In this document: piece by piece, positions 46,130 to 54,893 of the stretch
Numbering within the stretch: position 1 is the first letter of the stretch
Layout: every line of letters begins with the position of its first letter
NCBI RefSeq assembly: GCF_015291885.1
Contig: NZ_CP036186.1
Location: forward strand, 1,567,001 to 1,631,000
Source of the DNA: Stutzerimonas stutzeri
GTDB lineage: Bacteria; Pseudomonadota; Gammaproteobacteria; Pseudomonadales; Pseudomonadaceae
Length of the DNA stretch: 64,000 nucleotides
Reading direction: 5' to 3'
Notes under the pieces: model-generated
Database searches by the model: none
The model's input: only the letters and a program-made list of their open reading frames with translations
What the model was told of the DNA's origin: nothing
Made by a program: the position numbers and the translations under genes

Positions 46130-48754
46130 ATGAAAAGCGCAGAAATCCGTGAAGCCTTCCTCCGCTTCTTCGAAGAGAAGGGCCACACTCGCGTGGCCTC
46201 CAGTTCGCTGATTCCGGCGAACGATCCGACCCTGCTGTTCACCAACGCCGGTATGAACCAGTTCAAGGACTGCTTCCTAGGCCTGGAGAAGCGCGCCTAC
46301 ACCCGCGCCACCACCAGTCAGAAATGCGTGCGTGCCGGCGGCAAGCACAACGATCTGGAAAACGTCGGCTATACCGCGCGGCACCATACGTTCTTCGAGA
46401 TGCTCGGCAACTTCAGCTTCGGCGACTATTTCAAGCGCGACGCCATCACCTACGCCTGGGAATTCCTCACTTCCGAGAAGTGGCTCAACCTGCCCCAGGA
46501 AAAGCTCTGGGTCACCGTCTATGCCAGCGACGACGAGGCCTACGACATCTGGACGAAGGAAGTCGGCGTGCCGGCCGAGCGCATGGTGCGAATCGGTGAC
46601 AACAAGGGCGCCCCATACGCGTCTGACAACTTCTGGGCGATGGGCGACACCGGCCCGTGTGGTCCCTGCACCGAAATTTTCTTCGACCACGGCGAGCACA
46701 TCTGGGGCGGCCCGCCCGGCTCGCCGGAGGAAGATGGCGATCGCTATATCGAGATCTGGAACAACGTCTTCATGCAGTTCAATCGCACCGCTGATGGCGT
46801 CATGCATCCGTTGCCAGCGCCGAGTGTGGATACCGGCATGGGGCTCGAGCGCGTCAGTGCGGTCCTGCAGCACGTCAACTCCAACTACGAAATCGACCTG
46901 TTCCAGAGTCTGCTCAACGCAGCGGCGGACGCCATCGGCTGCACCAACGAAGGCCAGGCTTCGCTGAAGGTCGTCGCTGACCATATCCGTTCCTGCGGCT
47001 TCCTCATCGCCGACGGTGTGACCCCGTCCAACGAAGGCCGTGGCTATGTGCTGCGCCGCATCGTTCGCCGTGCCTGCCGCCACGGCAACAAGCTCGGCGC
47101 CAAAGGTAGCTTCTTCCACCGTATCGTTGCCGCTCTGGTTGCTGAGATGGGCGACGCTTTCCCTGAGCTCAAGCAGCAGCAGGCGCATATCGAGCGTGTG
47201 CTGAAGAACGAGGAAGAGCAGTTCGCCAAGACCCTGGAGCAGGGCCTGAAGATCCTCGAGCAGGACCTGGCGGGCCTCACCGGCACCGTCATTCCAGGCG
47301 ATGTGGTGTTCAAGCTTTATGACACCTACGGTTTCCCGGTCGATCTGACCGGCGACATCGCTCGCGAGCGCAATCTGACCCTCGACGAAGAAGGCTTCGA
47401 GCGTGAAATGCAGGCCCAGCGCGAGCGTGCGCGTTCGGCCAGCGCCTTCGGCATGGACTACAACAGCCTGGTCAAGGTGGAGGGTGAAACCCGCTTCATC
47501 GGCTATCAGGGCACTTCGGGCACCGGCAAGGTATTGGCCCTGTTCAAGGAAGGCATGGTGGTCGACAGCCTGAATGCCGGGGAGGAGGGCGTTGTGGTAC
47601 TCGACCAGACGCCGTTCTATGCCGAATCTGGCGGTCAGATCGGTGACTGTGGTTATCTCGAAGCTCAAGGCTTGCGTTTCGATGTTCGCGATACCAGCAA
47701 AGCCGGCAGCGCCTTCCTGCATCACGGCATCGTCGACAGCGGCACGCTACGCGTAGGTGCGGATGTCGAGGCGACTGTCGACGCATCTGTGCGCCAGGCG
47801 ACTGCGCTCAACCATTCGGCAACCCACCTGCTGCATGCCGCGCTGCGCGAAATTCTCGGTGTACACGTCAGCCAGAAGGGCTCGCTGGTGGACAGTCAGC
47901 GCCTGCGCTTCGACTTCAGCCACTTCGAGGCGATCAAGCCCGAGCAGCTCCGTGCGCTGGAAGATCGTGTCAATGCCGAGATCCGCCGCAACTCTGCCGT
48001 GGAGATCGAGGAAACCGATATCGATACCGCCAAGGCCAAGGGCGCGATGGCGTTGTTCGGTGAAAAGTACGGCGACTCCGTACGGGTGCTGACCATGGGC
48101 GGAGGGTTCTCGGTCGAACTCTGCGGCGGTACTCACGTGAGCCGTACCGGCGACATCGGTCTGTTCAAAATCACCAGCGAAGGTGGTGTGGCTGCCGGCG
48201 TGCGGCGGATCGAGGCAGTCACTGGCGCACCGGCACTGGCCTATCTCAATGCGGCTGAGGAGCAGTTGAAAGAGGCGGCCAATCTGGTCAAGGGCAGCCG
48301 CGACAATCTGCTCGACAAGCTCGGCGGCATCCTCGAGCGCAACCGGCAGTTGGAAAAGGAGCTCGAGCAGCTCAAAGCCAAGGCGGCCAGTGCTGCGGGT
48401 AACGACCTTGCAACCTCCGCGGTCGACGTCAAGGGTGTGCGCGTCCTTGCTGCGCGCCAGGATGGTTTGGACGGCAAGGCACTGCTCGCACTGGTCGACC
48501 AGCTGAAGAACAAGCTGGGCAGCGCGGTTATCCTTCTGGGTGGCGTTCAGGACGACAAGGTGGTACTGGTCGCTGGGGTGACTCAGGATCTGACTTCTCG
48601 CCTGAAGGCTGGTGACCTGATGAAGCAGGCCGCGGCGGTTGTGGGCGGCAAGGGTGGCGGCCGTCCGGATATGGCGCAAGGAGGGGGCAGCGAGCCGGCA
48701 AGGCTGGACGAAGCGCTCGCGTTGGCTCGGCCATTCGCAGAGCAGGCGCTTTGA
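46130..48754 (+). CDS. alaS: Alanyl-tRNA synthetase
   Basis: 874 residues from the ATG at 46130 ([19 protein letters not shown]). The class II core has [25 protein letters not shown] and the [13 protein letters not shown] motif 3 region. The editing domain has HSATH and the zinc CGGTH motif in [15 protein letters not shown]-terminal C-Ala domain with a coiled coil follows. It charges tRNA-Ala and clears mischarged Ser/Gly. It is followed by lysC after 133 bases. Confidence 0.97.
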   Translation: MKSAEIREAFLRFFEEKGHTRVASSSLIPANDPTLLFTNAGMNQFKDCFLGLEKRAYTRATTSQKCVRAGGKHNDLENVGYTARHHTFFEMLGNFSFGDYFKRDAITYAWEFLTSEKWLNLPQEKLWVTVYASDDEAYDIWTKEVGVPAERMVRIGDNKGAPYASDNFWAMGDTGPCGPCTEIFFDHGEHIWGGPPGSPEEDGDRYIEIWNNVFMQFNRTADGVMHPLPAPSVDTGMGLERVSAVLQHVNSNYEIDLFQSLLNAAADAIGCTNEGQASLKVVADHIRSCGFLIADGVTPSNEGRGYVLRRIVRRACRHGNKLGAKGSFFHRIVAALVAEMGDAFPELKQQQAHIERVLKNEEEQFAKTLEQGLKILEQDLAGLTGTVIPGDVVFKLYDTYGFPVDLTGDIARERNLTLDEEGFEREMQAQRERARSASAFGMDYNSLVKVEGETRFIGYQGTSGTGKVLALFKEGMVVDSLNAGEEGVVVLDQTPFYAESGGQIGDCGYLEAQGLRFDVRDTSKAGSAFLHHGIVDSGTLRVGADVEATVDASVRQATALNHSATHLLHAALREILGVHVSQKGSLVDSQRLRFDFSHFEAIKPEQLRALEDRVNAEIRRNSAVEIEETDIDTAKAKGAMALFGEKYGDSVRVLTMGGGFSVELCGGTHVSRTGDIGLFKITSEGGVAAGVRRIEAVTGAPALAYLNAAEEQLKEAANLVKGSRDNLLDKLGGILERNRQLEKELEQLKAKAASAAGNDLATSAVDVKGVRVLAARQDGLDGKALLALVDQLKNKLGSAVILLGGVQDDKVVLVAGVTQDLTSRLKAGDLMKQAAAVVGGKGGGRPDMAQGGGSEPARLDEALALARPFAEQAL

Positions 48755-48887
48755 TCGCTAAGGTCAGGTTTTGTTGAGGCCCTCGGCGCGAGGGAAGACG
48801 ATCCACGATTGGTGGTGGGGCGTTTTTTGGCGGTTTTCGGGGTTGTATGTTTAATGATCGCCCTTCAGGGGCTCTAGGCGGCTAACA

Positions 48888-50126
48888 ATGGCTTTGATCG
48901 TACAGAAGTTTGGAGGCACCTCGGTCGGCACCGTCGAGCGGATCGAGCAGGTGGCCGAGAAGGTCAAGAAGTTCCGCGAGGGTGGTGACGATATCGTCGT
49001 GGTCGTTTCCGCAATGAGTGGTGAAACCAACCGCCTGATCGATCTTGCCAAGCAGATCAGCGATCAGCCGGTCGCCCGAGAGTTGGATGTGATGGTCTCC
49101 ACCGGCGAGCAGGTGACCATCGCCCTGCTGGCAATGGCGCTGATCAAGCGTGGCGTCCCTGCGGTGTCCTACACTGGGAATCAGGTACGGATTCTCACCG
49201 ACAGTGCGCATACGAAGGCGCGCATCCTCCAGATCGACGCGCAACGCATTCAGCGCGACATCAAAGCGGGTCGTGTTGTTGTTGTGGCCGGATTCCAAGG
49301 TGTTGACGAGAAGGGCAACATTACCACCCTGGGTCGTGGTGGTTCCGACACAACTGGCGTGGCCCTGGCGGCGGCGCTAAAGGCAGACGAGTGCCAGATC
49401 TATACTGATGTGGACGGTGTCTACACGACCGACCCTCGAGTGGTGGCGAAGGCCCAGCGGCTGGACAAAATCACCTTCGAGGAAATGCTGGAAATGGCTA
49501 GCCTCGGCTCCAAGGTGCTGCAGATCAGAGCAGTCGAATTTGCCGGCAAGTACAGCGTACCGCTGCGGGTACTGCACAGTTTTCAAGAGGGTCCGGGAAC
49601 CCTCATTACCCTTGATGAAGAGGAATCCATGGAACAGCCCATCATTTCCGGCATCGCCTTCAATCGTGACGAGGCCAAGCTGACCATCCGTGGGGTGCCT
49701 GATACGCCCGGTGTGGCCTTCAAAATACTCGGGCCGATCAGCGCCGCGAACGTCGAAGTGGACATGATCGTGCAAAACGTCGCGCACGATAACACCACCG
49801 ACTTCACCTTCACCGTGCATCGCAACGACTACAACAACGCGCTTCAGGTTTTGCAGGGCATCGCTGCGGAAATGGGTGCTCGGGAAGTAATTGGCGACAC
49901 CGACATTGCCAAGGTTTCTATTGTCGGGGTCGGTATGCGCTCACATGCTGGTGTTGCCAGCCGAATGTTCGAGGCGCTGGCTAAAGAAAATATCAACATT
50001 CAGATGATTTCCACGTCTGAGATCAAAGTCTCGGTAGTCATCGAGGAAAAGTATCTGGAGCTTGCTGTGCGTGCTTTGCACACCGCATTTGAATTGGATG
50101 CTCCAGCCAGCAATACTGCGGAATGA
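48888..50126 (+). CDS. lysC: Aspartate kinase
   Basis: 412 residues. KFGGTSVGTVERI begins the kinase domain. GRGGSDTTGVALAAAL and DVDGVYTTDPR are substrate/ATP motifs. Two ACT domains (from about residue 265) give feedback control by Lys/Thr. It phosphorylates aspartate at the head of the Lys, Thr and Met pathways. No internal alternative start for a beta subunit was assessed. A GC-rich hairpin follows the stop. Confidence 0.96.
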   Translation: MALIVQKFGGTSVGTVERIEQVAEKVKKFREGGDDIVVVVSAMSGETNRLIDLAKQISDQPVARELDVMVSTGEQVTIALLAMALIKRGVPAVSYTGNQVRILTDSAHTKARILQIDAQRIQRDIKAGRVVVVAGFQGVDEKGNITTLGRGGSDTTGVALAAALKADECQIYTDVDGVYTTDPRVVAKAQRLDKITFEEMLEMASLGSKVLQIRAVEFAGKYSVPLRVLHSFQEGPGTLITLDEEESMEQPIISGIAFNRDEAKLTIRGVPDTPGVAFKILGPISAANVEVDMIVQNVAHDNTTDFTFTVHRNDYNNALQVLQGIAAEMGAREVIGDTDIAKVSIVGVGMRSHAGVASRMFEALAKENINIQMISTSEIKVSVVIEEKYLELAVRALHTAFELDAPASNTAE

Positions 50127-50130
50127 CTCG

Positions 50131-50158
50131 CAGAAGGCGCGCTAGCACGCGCCTTCTG
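50131..50158 (+). terminator. Hairpin terminator after lysC
   Basis: CAGAAGGCGCG and CGCGCCTTCTG form a perfect 11-bp stem with loop CTAGCA, 4 bases after the lysC stop. The following TCGTATT is a poor U tract, so termination may be partial and csrA may receive some read-through. Confidence 0.65.
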
Positions 50159-50307
50159 TCGTATTGGGCTGGGCGTAAAGGAACTTTAGGTTGCCGCGCG
50201 CGTGTCAATAGCTGTTGAAAGGCTCTAGCTTCATGTTTTACGGATATTTTCCGTATTTATCTTTGCAGACTGTTTACTGAACTGAATCCGTTTTTAAGGA
50301 GAAAGGA

Positions 50308-50493
50308 ATGCTGATTCTGACACGCCGGGTTGGAGAAACCCTGATGGTGGGTGACGATGTGACTGTCACTGTGTTGGGTGTGAAGGGAAACCAGGTACGT
50401 ATCGGCGTCAATGCGCCCAAGGAGGTGGCGGTGCATCGCGAGGAGATTTACCAACGGATCCAGAAAGAGAAGGATCAGGAACCAAGCCACTAA
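50308..50493 (+). CDS. csrA: Carbon storage regulator CsrA/RsmA
   Basis: 61 residues: [20 protein letters not shown], and so on to [14 protein letters not shown]. The RNA-binding residues (Leu4, Arg6, Arg7 in strand 1 and Arg44-type in VHREE) are intact. It is a dimeric post-transcriptional regulator that binds GGA motifs in mRNAs and is titrated by Rsm small RNAs. AAGGAGAAAGG lies before the ATG. A short palindrome TACGGA/TCCGTA is upstream at 50239-50255. The lysC-csrA-tRNA order is conserved in pseudomonads. Confidence 0.97.
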   Translation: MLILTRRVGETLMVGDDVTVTVLGVKGNQVRIGVNAPKEVAVHREEIYQRIQKEKDQEPSH

Positions 50494-50512
50494 TTTTTCT
50501 GTGATTTTTGGT

Positions 50513-50540
50513 TTGCAAACGGGGTAAAGATGGGTATGAT
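50513..50540 (+). promoter_or_regulatory. Promoter of tRNA-Ser
   Basis: TTGCAA (50513-50518), 16-base spacer, TATGAT (50535-50540), then GC-rich DNA as expected for a stable-RNA discriminator. It starts 14 bases before the tRNA. Confidence 0.6.
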
Positions 50541-50554
50541 GCGCCCCGTGTTGC

Positions 50555-50645
50555 GGAGAGGTGGCCGAGTGGCCGAAGGCGCTCCCCTGCTAAGGGAGTA
50601 CACCTCAAAAGGGTGTCGGGGGTTCGAATCCCCCCTTCTCCGCCA
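50555..50645 (+). tRNA. tRNA-Ser (anticodon GCU)
   Basis: 91 bases with the long variable arm of a class II tRNA. Acceptor GGAGAGG pairs with CTTCTCC; the anticodon loop CTGCTAA gives GCU. The T arm is GGGGGTTCGAATCCCCC; CCA is encoded. Confidence 0.97.
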
Positions 50646-50714
50646 TTTTGTGTTCTAGGGTTTTGGTTCTCGCGACAGCCTGCTTTCATCTCAGAAAGCG
50701 CTTCGGCAAAGTGC

Positions 50715-50742
50715 TTGACCGTCGATCTCAACTCCCTATAAT
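50715..50742 (+). promoter_or_regulatory. Promoter of the tRNA-Arg pair
   Basis: TTGACC (50715-50720), 16-base spacer, TATAAT (50737-50742): a strong sigma70 promoter 13 bases before the first tRNA-Arg. Confidence 0.8.
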
Positions 50743-50755
50743 GCGCACGCTCAGC

Positions 50756-50832
50756 GCACTCATAGCTCAGCTGGATAGAGTACTCGGCTACGAACCGAGC
50801 GGTCGGAGGTTCGAATCCTCCTGAGTGCGCCA
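50756..50832 (+). tRNA. tRNA-Arg (anticodon ACG), copy 1
   Basis: 77 bases; acceptor GCACTCA pairs with TGAGTGC, loop CTACGAA gives anticodon ACG (A34 is normally edited to inosine by TadA), T arm GGAGGTTCGAATCCTCC, CCA encoded. Confidence 0.97.
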
Positions 50833-50903
50833 CATTTCGAACGATTCACAGTGATGCGGATCGTTCAAGTAACCAGCGGTGATCTGGTCTACCAAGCGCT
50901 TAC

Positions 50904-50980
50904 GCACTCATAGCTCAGCTGGATAGAGTACTCGGCTACGAACCGAGCGGTCGGAGGTTCGAATCCTCCTGAGTGCGCCA
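50904..50980 (+). tRNA. tRNA-Arg (anticodon ACG), copy 2
   Basis: Identical over its 77 bases to the copy 71 bases upstream, a recent tandem duplication or gene conversion. No separate strong promoter is seen, so it is probably processed from the same transcript that ends at the following terminator. Confidence 0.97.
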
Positions 50981-50986
50981 AACAAG

Positions 50987-51017
50987 AAAGGGCCTGCAGC
51001 GATGCAGGCCCTTTTTT
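50987..51017. terminator. Terminator after the tRNA cluster
   Basis: AAAGGGCCTGCA pairs with TGCAGGCCCTTT around GCGA and is followed by further T. It ends the tRNA transcript. An A-rich left flank lets it also serve the minus-strand DUF4124 gene. Confidence 0.92.
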
Positions 51018-51034
51018 CGTTTCCGCTACGCTAG

Positions 51035-51514
51035 CTAGCGCCTGCCCAGTACGCAGCCGTGCTCGTCGAAACTGACGGTGCGTACCTGCCCGCTGCTGTC
51101 GCGGAAACGCAGACGGTCTCGGCCGTTGCTGCTGGTGATGCTCTCCGGTTTACCCAGTGCGCTCTCAACATCACTTCGGGTCATTCCGGAGCGGATATTC
51201 CGGCCAATGATTGCGCTGCGGCGGTCCCTGCCGGTCACCTTGTTGCCGCAGCCATCATCTTTCTCCGCAACAATGGCCAGCTCATCGCTGCGCTTGCGCG
51301 TGGCTCTGCTCGCTGTAGGGGAGGCCATGGGGACTGCTTTCCCCGAGCTGGGTGTCGGGTTGCTTGCCCGCTGGCGTTGCTGACTTTGCTCTGCTGGGCA
51401 GCCCTGCTGACTGAAAGTAACGTGTCCCTGCTCGTCGACGCAGCGAAACACGCTCGCCGAAAATGCGGGGTTTGCCAATAGCAGCAGGCTTGAACAAACA
51501 AATAGTGCTTTCAT
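51035..51514 (-). CDS. DUF4124-domain periplasmic protein
   Basis: 159 residues with a signal peptide ending NPAFSA. A DUF4124 segment follows at once (SVFRCVDEQGHVTFSQQGCP, with its Cys pair). A Ser/Arg-rich linker then leads to RSGMTRSDVESALGKPESIT, similar to the SmpA/OmlA-type fold. Function unknown. It is convergent with the tRNA cluster. Confidence 0.78.
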   Translation of the reverse strand: MKALFVCSSLLLLANPAFSASVFRCVDEQGHVTFSQQGCPAEQSQQRQRASNPTPSSGKAVPMASPTASRATRKRSDELAIVAEKDDGCGNKVTGRDRRSAIIGRNIRSGMTRSDVESALGKPESITSSNGRDRLRFRDSSGQVRTVSFDEHGCVLGRR

Positions 51515-51701
51515 TCTTGTCCTCCGTGACTGAACAACTGCCTGCTCAGGCTACTCAATAAAACTGCTCGATCCATGCGTGTCTTGTCGCAGCGTGAAGA
51601 CGTCGACAGATTGTCGGATCGGCTTTGGCCGGACGGGCTGCGATTTTCCCTGTGTGTGCTCTGCAAGTGGCTGTGATGGCGGCAGTTGAGCGCGTTTAGG
51701 G

Positions 51702-52891
51702 ATGGTCTGAAGTAGCCATGCATTTCCGGCTGACTTCAGCCTCCGCCGATTTTGAAAGCGGCAAACCGATCAAAAACGATCAGATAACCAGCTCATTTCG
51801 GTGTTTCTAGCCGCCGAGAACACCTCGCGGCGGCCATTTCCTGCATTACAGGCGCACCTCTCCTGCATTGGTCAGCAAATGTCGGCGTGCCATCCACAGG
51901 TTCGACAACGCGAACAGCGTCACCAGTTGCGCAGTATTCTTGGCCAAGCCACGGAAGCGCGTCTTCACATAACCGAACTGCCGCTTGATCACCCGAAACG
52001 GGTGCTCAACCTTGGCCCGTACCTGAGCCTTGGATTTCTCGATCTTGCGTCTGGCTTTGTACAGCGCGCTGCTCTTGCCCAGCTTTTTGTAAGTGCTGCG
52101 CCGTGCTGCCACCTGCCAAATCACTTCGCGGCCATCATGCTCGGCACGCTTCTCGACGCCGGTATAACCCGCATCGGCGCAGACCACGTTTTCCTCGCCA
52201 TGCAGCAACTTGTCGACCTGGGTGACGTCCGCCACGTTAGCCGCCGTACCTACCACGCTATGCACCAGGCCCGATTCGTCATCGACGCCGATGTGGGCCT
52301 TCATGCCAAAGTAATACTGGTTGCCCTTCTTGGTCTGGTGCATCTCTGGGTCGCGCTTGCCGTCTTTGTTCTTGGTCGAACTCGGCGCATTGATCAGCGT
52401 GGCATCGACGATGGTGCCTTGGCGCAGCGACAGGCCACGGTCACCCAGGTAGCCATTGATCACGGCCAGGATGCCAGCAGCCAGTTCGTGTTTCTCCAGC
52501 AGGCGACGGAAGTTGAGGATGGTGGTTTCGTCGGGGATACGCTCCAGGCTCAGCCCCGCGAACTGCCGCAGGATGGTGGTCTCGTACAGTGCCTCCTCCA
52601 TCGCTGGATCGCTATAACCGAACCAGTTTTGCATTAGATGAACCCGCAGCATTGCCATCAACGGGTACGCCGGACGGCCACCTTCACCCTTGGGGTAATG
52701 CGGCTCGATCAGGGCAATCAACCCCTTCCACGGCACCACCCGATCCATCTCGATCAGGAACAGCTCTTTGCGGGTCTGCTTGCGCTTGCCGGCGTACTCG
52801 GCATCGGCGAAGGTCATCTGCTTCATCAGAAAACTCGGTGGGTGGCGTTCGGCTATTTTGCCAAAATCAGGAAGTCTTTTTCAGACTGTCC
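51702..52891 (-). mobile_element. Complete IS5-family insertion sequence
   Basis: About 1190 bp. Imperfect 16-bp terminal inverted repeats: left GGATGGTCTGAAGTAG, right (inward) GGACAGTCTGAAAAAG, 12 of 16 identical. A direct TTAG flanks both ends (51698-51701 and 52892-52895), matching the YTAR-type 4-bp target duplication of the IS5 subgroup. One transposase gene is inside and intact. It sits between a DUF4124 gene and mgtE, without breaking a recognisable gene, and ends about 166 bases before mgtE. Confidence 0.85.
51846..52826 (-). CDS. IS5-family transposase
   Basis: 326 residues. The N-terminal DUF772-type domain has PAYPLMAMLRVHLMQNWFGYSDPAMEEALYE. The DDE catalytic core appears as GTIVDATLINAPSS (first Asp), VCADAGYTGVEKR (second Asp) and RAKVEHPFRVIKRQFG (Glu). 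It is full length without stops, so it is probably active. Confidence 0.93.
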   Translation of the reverse strand: MKQMTFADAEYAGKRKQTRKELFLIEMDRVVPWKGLIALIEPHYPKGEGGRPAYPLMAMLRVHLMQNWFGYSDPAMEEALYETTILRQFAGLSLERIPDETTILNFRRLLEKHELAAGILAVINGYLGDRGLSLRQGTIVDATLINAPSSTKNKDGKRDPEMHQTKKGNQYYFGMKAHIGVDDESGLVHSVVGTAANVADVTQVDKLLHGEENVVCADAGYTGVEKRAEHDGREVIWQVAARRSTYKKLGKSSALYKARRKIEKSKAQVRAKVEHPFRVIKRQFGYVKTRFRGLAKNTAQLVTLFALSNLWMARRHLLTNAGEVRL

Positions 52892-53057
52892 TTAGCTCGC
52901 CGGCGCGATGTTATGATTGCCAATCTGCCCCCGAGGGTTTGTGGAACAACCTTTCCTTATGGACTTACCCAGTAGTCGTTCACGTTTCCCGGTTACCGAT
53001 CACGTACTGATTGATTGATTTCCCCTGGCGCGCTCCCGGCCGGGGGTGGAGTGCGCC

Positions 53058-54488
53058 ATGACAGAAGTAGAAGCAAAAAAGCCACAAGAAACCCTGCAGG
53101 ACCGTTTGGCGCAGGTGGTCGAACTGCTGCAACGCCATCATCGACTGGGTGAAGAAGACGGCCAGCAGGTGGTTCTGGGTGACAATGAAGACCAGAAGCT
53201 GATCCTCGTCGAGCTGCAGCGCAAGCTCGAAGAGCTACACCCTGCGGATGTCGCTCACATCCTCGAAGCATTGCCGCTTGATGAGCGCTTGACTGTCTGG
53301 CAGCTCGTTAAGGCTGACCGAGACGGCGACATCCTTCTTGAAGTATCCGACGCCGTTCGAGAAACGCTGATCGCCGACATGGACGATCACGAGCTGCTCG
53401 CTGCGGCCAAGGAGATGGACGCCGACGAGCTGGCCGACCTGGCGCCTGAGCTACCGCGCGACGTCGTTCACGAACTGATGGAAAGCCTCGATGCGCAGCA
53501 GCGCGAGCGGGTGCGCTCGGCGCTGTCCTATGAGGAGGATCAGGTCGGCGCCCTGATGGACTTCGAGATGGTGACCATTCGTGAGGATGTCAGTCTGGAG
53601 GTGGTACTGCGCTATCTTCGGCGCCTCAAAGAGCTACCTGGGCATACCGATAAGCTCTTTGTTGTCGATTATGACGGTGTTCTCAAGGGGGTCCTGCCGA
53701 TCAAGCGTCTGCTGGTGAACGATCCGGACAAGCAGGTCGCGGAGGTTATGGCCAGTGATCCGGTGACATTCCATCCCGACGAAGATGCTTACGAGGCGGC
53801 TCAGGCTTTCGAGCGTTATGACTTGGTCTCTACGCCGGTTGTCGACAAGAGCGGCAAACTGATCGGCCGTCTGACCATTGATGAAATGGTCGACCTGATT
53901 CGCGAGGAGAGCGAGAGCGAAGTCCTCAATATGGCCGGTCTGCGTGAGGAGGAGGATATCTTTGCCTCGGTCTGGAAATCCGTCCGCAACCGCTGGGCCT
54001 GGTTGGCTGTAAATCTGGTCACCGCGTTCATTGCTTCACGGGTAATTGGCCTGTTCGATGGGTCGATCGAGAAGCTTGTAGCGCTGGCAGCCCTGATGCC
54101 AATTGTCGCAGGCATCGGCGGTAACTCGGGTAACCAGACCATCACCATGATCGTGCGCGCCATGGCGCTGGATCAGGTAGGGACCGGTAATACAGCCCGC
54201 CTGCTACGCAAGGAGGTCGGTGTGGGGCTGGTCAATGGCGTTGTGTGGGGCGGCGTCATTGGTGCTGTGGCCTGGTGGCTGTACGGCAGCTGGTCTCTGG
54301 GCCTGGTGATGACTACAGCGATGACTCTGAATCTTTTGCTGGCGGCCCTCATGGGAGTGCTGATCCCAATGACGCTGACGCGGCTGGGTCGCGACCCGGC
54401 ATTAGGCGCAAGCGTAATGATCACCGCTATGACCGATAGCGGCGGTTTCTTCATTTTCCTTGGTTTAGCGACTATTTTTCTCCTGTAA
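53058..54488 (+). CDS. mgtE: Magnesium transporter MgtE
   Basis: 476 residues from the ATG at 53058, with GGAG upstream; a GTG at 53046 is in frame. The N domain of acidic helical repeats (ELHPADVAHILEALPLDERL) comes first. Two CBS domains (about 165-285) follow, then five membrane spans with the pore motif AGIGGNSGNQTITMIVRAMAL. It is a Mg2+-gated inner-membrane channel. The IS5 element ends 166 bases upstream and may have replaced part of the native promoter region. Confidence 0.94.
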   Translation: MTEVEAKKPQETLQDRLAQVVELLQRHHRLGEEDGQQVVLGDNEDQKLILVELQRKLEELHPADVAHILEALPLDERLTVWQLVKADRDGDILLEVSDAVRETLIADMDDHELLAAAKEMDADELADLAPELPRDVVHELMESLDAQQRERVRSALSYEEDQVGALMDFEMVTIREDVSLEVVLRYLRRLKELPGHTDKLFVVDYDGVLKGVLPIKRLLVNDPDKQVAEVMASDPVTFHPDEDAYEAAQAFERYDLVSTPVVDKSGKLIGRLTIDEMVDLIREESESEVLNMAGLREEEDIFASVWKSVRNRWAWLAVNLVTAFIASRVIGLFDGSIEKLVALAALMPIVAGIGGNSGNQTITMIVRAMALDQVGTGNTARLLRKEVGVGLVNGVVWGGVIGAVAWWLYGSWSLGLVMTTAMTLNLLLAALMGVLIPMTLTRLGRDPALGASVMITAMTDSGGFFIFLGLATIFLL

Positions 54489-54543
54489 CGGCAGTTTTCG
54501 CGCTTTATTGGGGTTTGCCTTGTTTCGTTGTTTCGGGCTAAGG

Positions 54544-54578
54544 TTCGGCCGTTTCGCGTGTCGCGAAACGAGTCCGAA
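54544..54578. promoter_or_regulatory. Nested palindrome upstream of oadG
   Basis: TTCGG (54544-54548) faces CCGAA (54574-54578), enclosing a perfect GTTTCGCG-TGT-CGCGAAAC hairpin (54551-54569). It lies 51 bases before the oadG start and 56 after the mgtE stop. No T tract follows. It could be an operator, a structured leader or the 3' end of mgtE mRNA. Confidence 0.5.
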
Positions 54579-54628
54579 CTAACGCAGCGAATAACAAGCG
54601 GCTTGAGCTGCTGACAAGGGAACCCCCG

Positions 54629-54871
54629 ATGACCTCCAGCCAACTCCTGCTCGAAGGTGTCGAACTCATGCTATTCGGCATCGGTTCCGTCTTCGTTTTC
54701 CTTATTCTGTTGATCCTTTGCATTCGCCTGATGTCCTACCTGACCGGTCGCTTTGTTAGCGCGCCGATGCCTAGGGTAGCGGCTGCGCCCGCCACAAGCG
54801 TCGCGACAGATGCGGATACTCTTGCAGCCATCCAGGCCGCGATTCATCAACACCGCGCGCGACGCGGTTGA
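54629..54871 (+). CDS. oadG: Oxaloacetate decarboxylase gamma subunit
   Basis: 80 residues. One N-terminal membrane helix ([23 protein letters not shown]), then an Ala/Pro-rich linker and a short C-terminal helix ([19 protein letters not shown]). This matches OadG, the small subunit that holds the alpha and beta subunits together and binds zinc. It opens the oadGAB operon, 22 bases before oadA. Confidence 0.9.
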   Translation: MTSSQLLLEGVELMLFGIGSVFVFLILLILCIRLMSYLTGRFVSAPMPRVAAAPATSVATDADTLAAIQAAIHQHRARRG

Positions 54872-54893
54872 CTCTGGAAAGGGAGTTCCTTCC

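Noticed and set aside
46277..47725. 482-codon open frame antisense to alaS
   Set aside because: Antisense shadow of a conserved essential gene in GC-rich DNA. No family similarity seen and no ribosome site.
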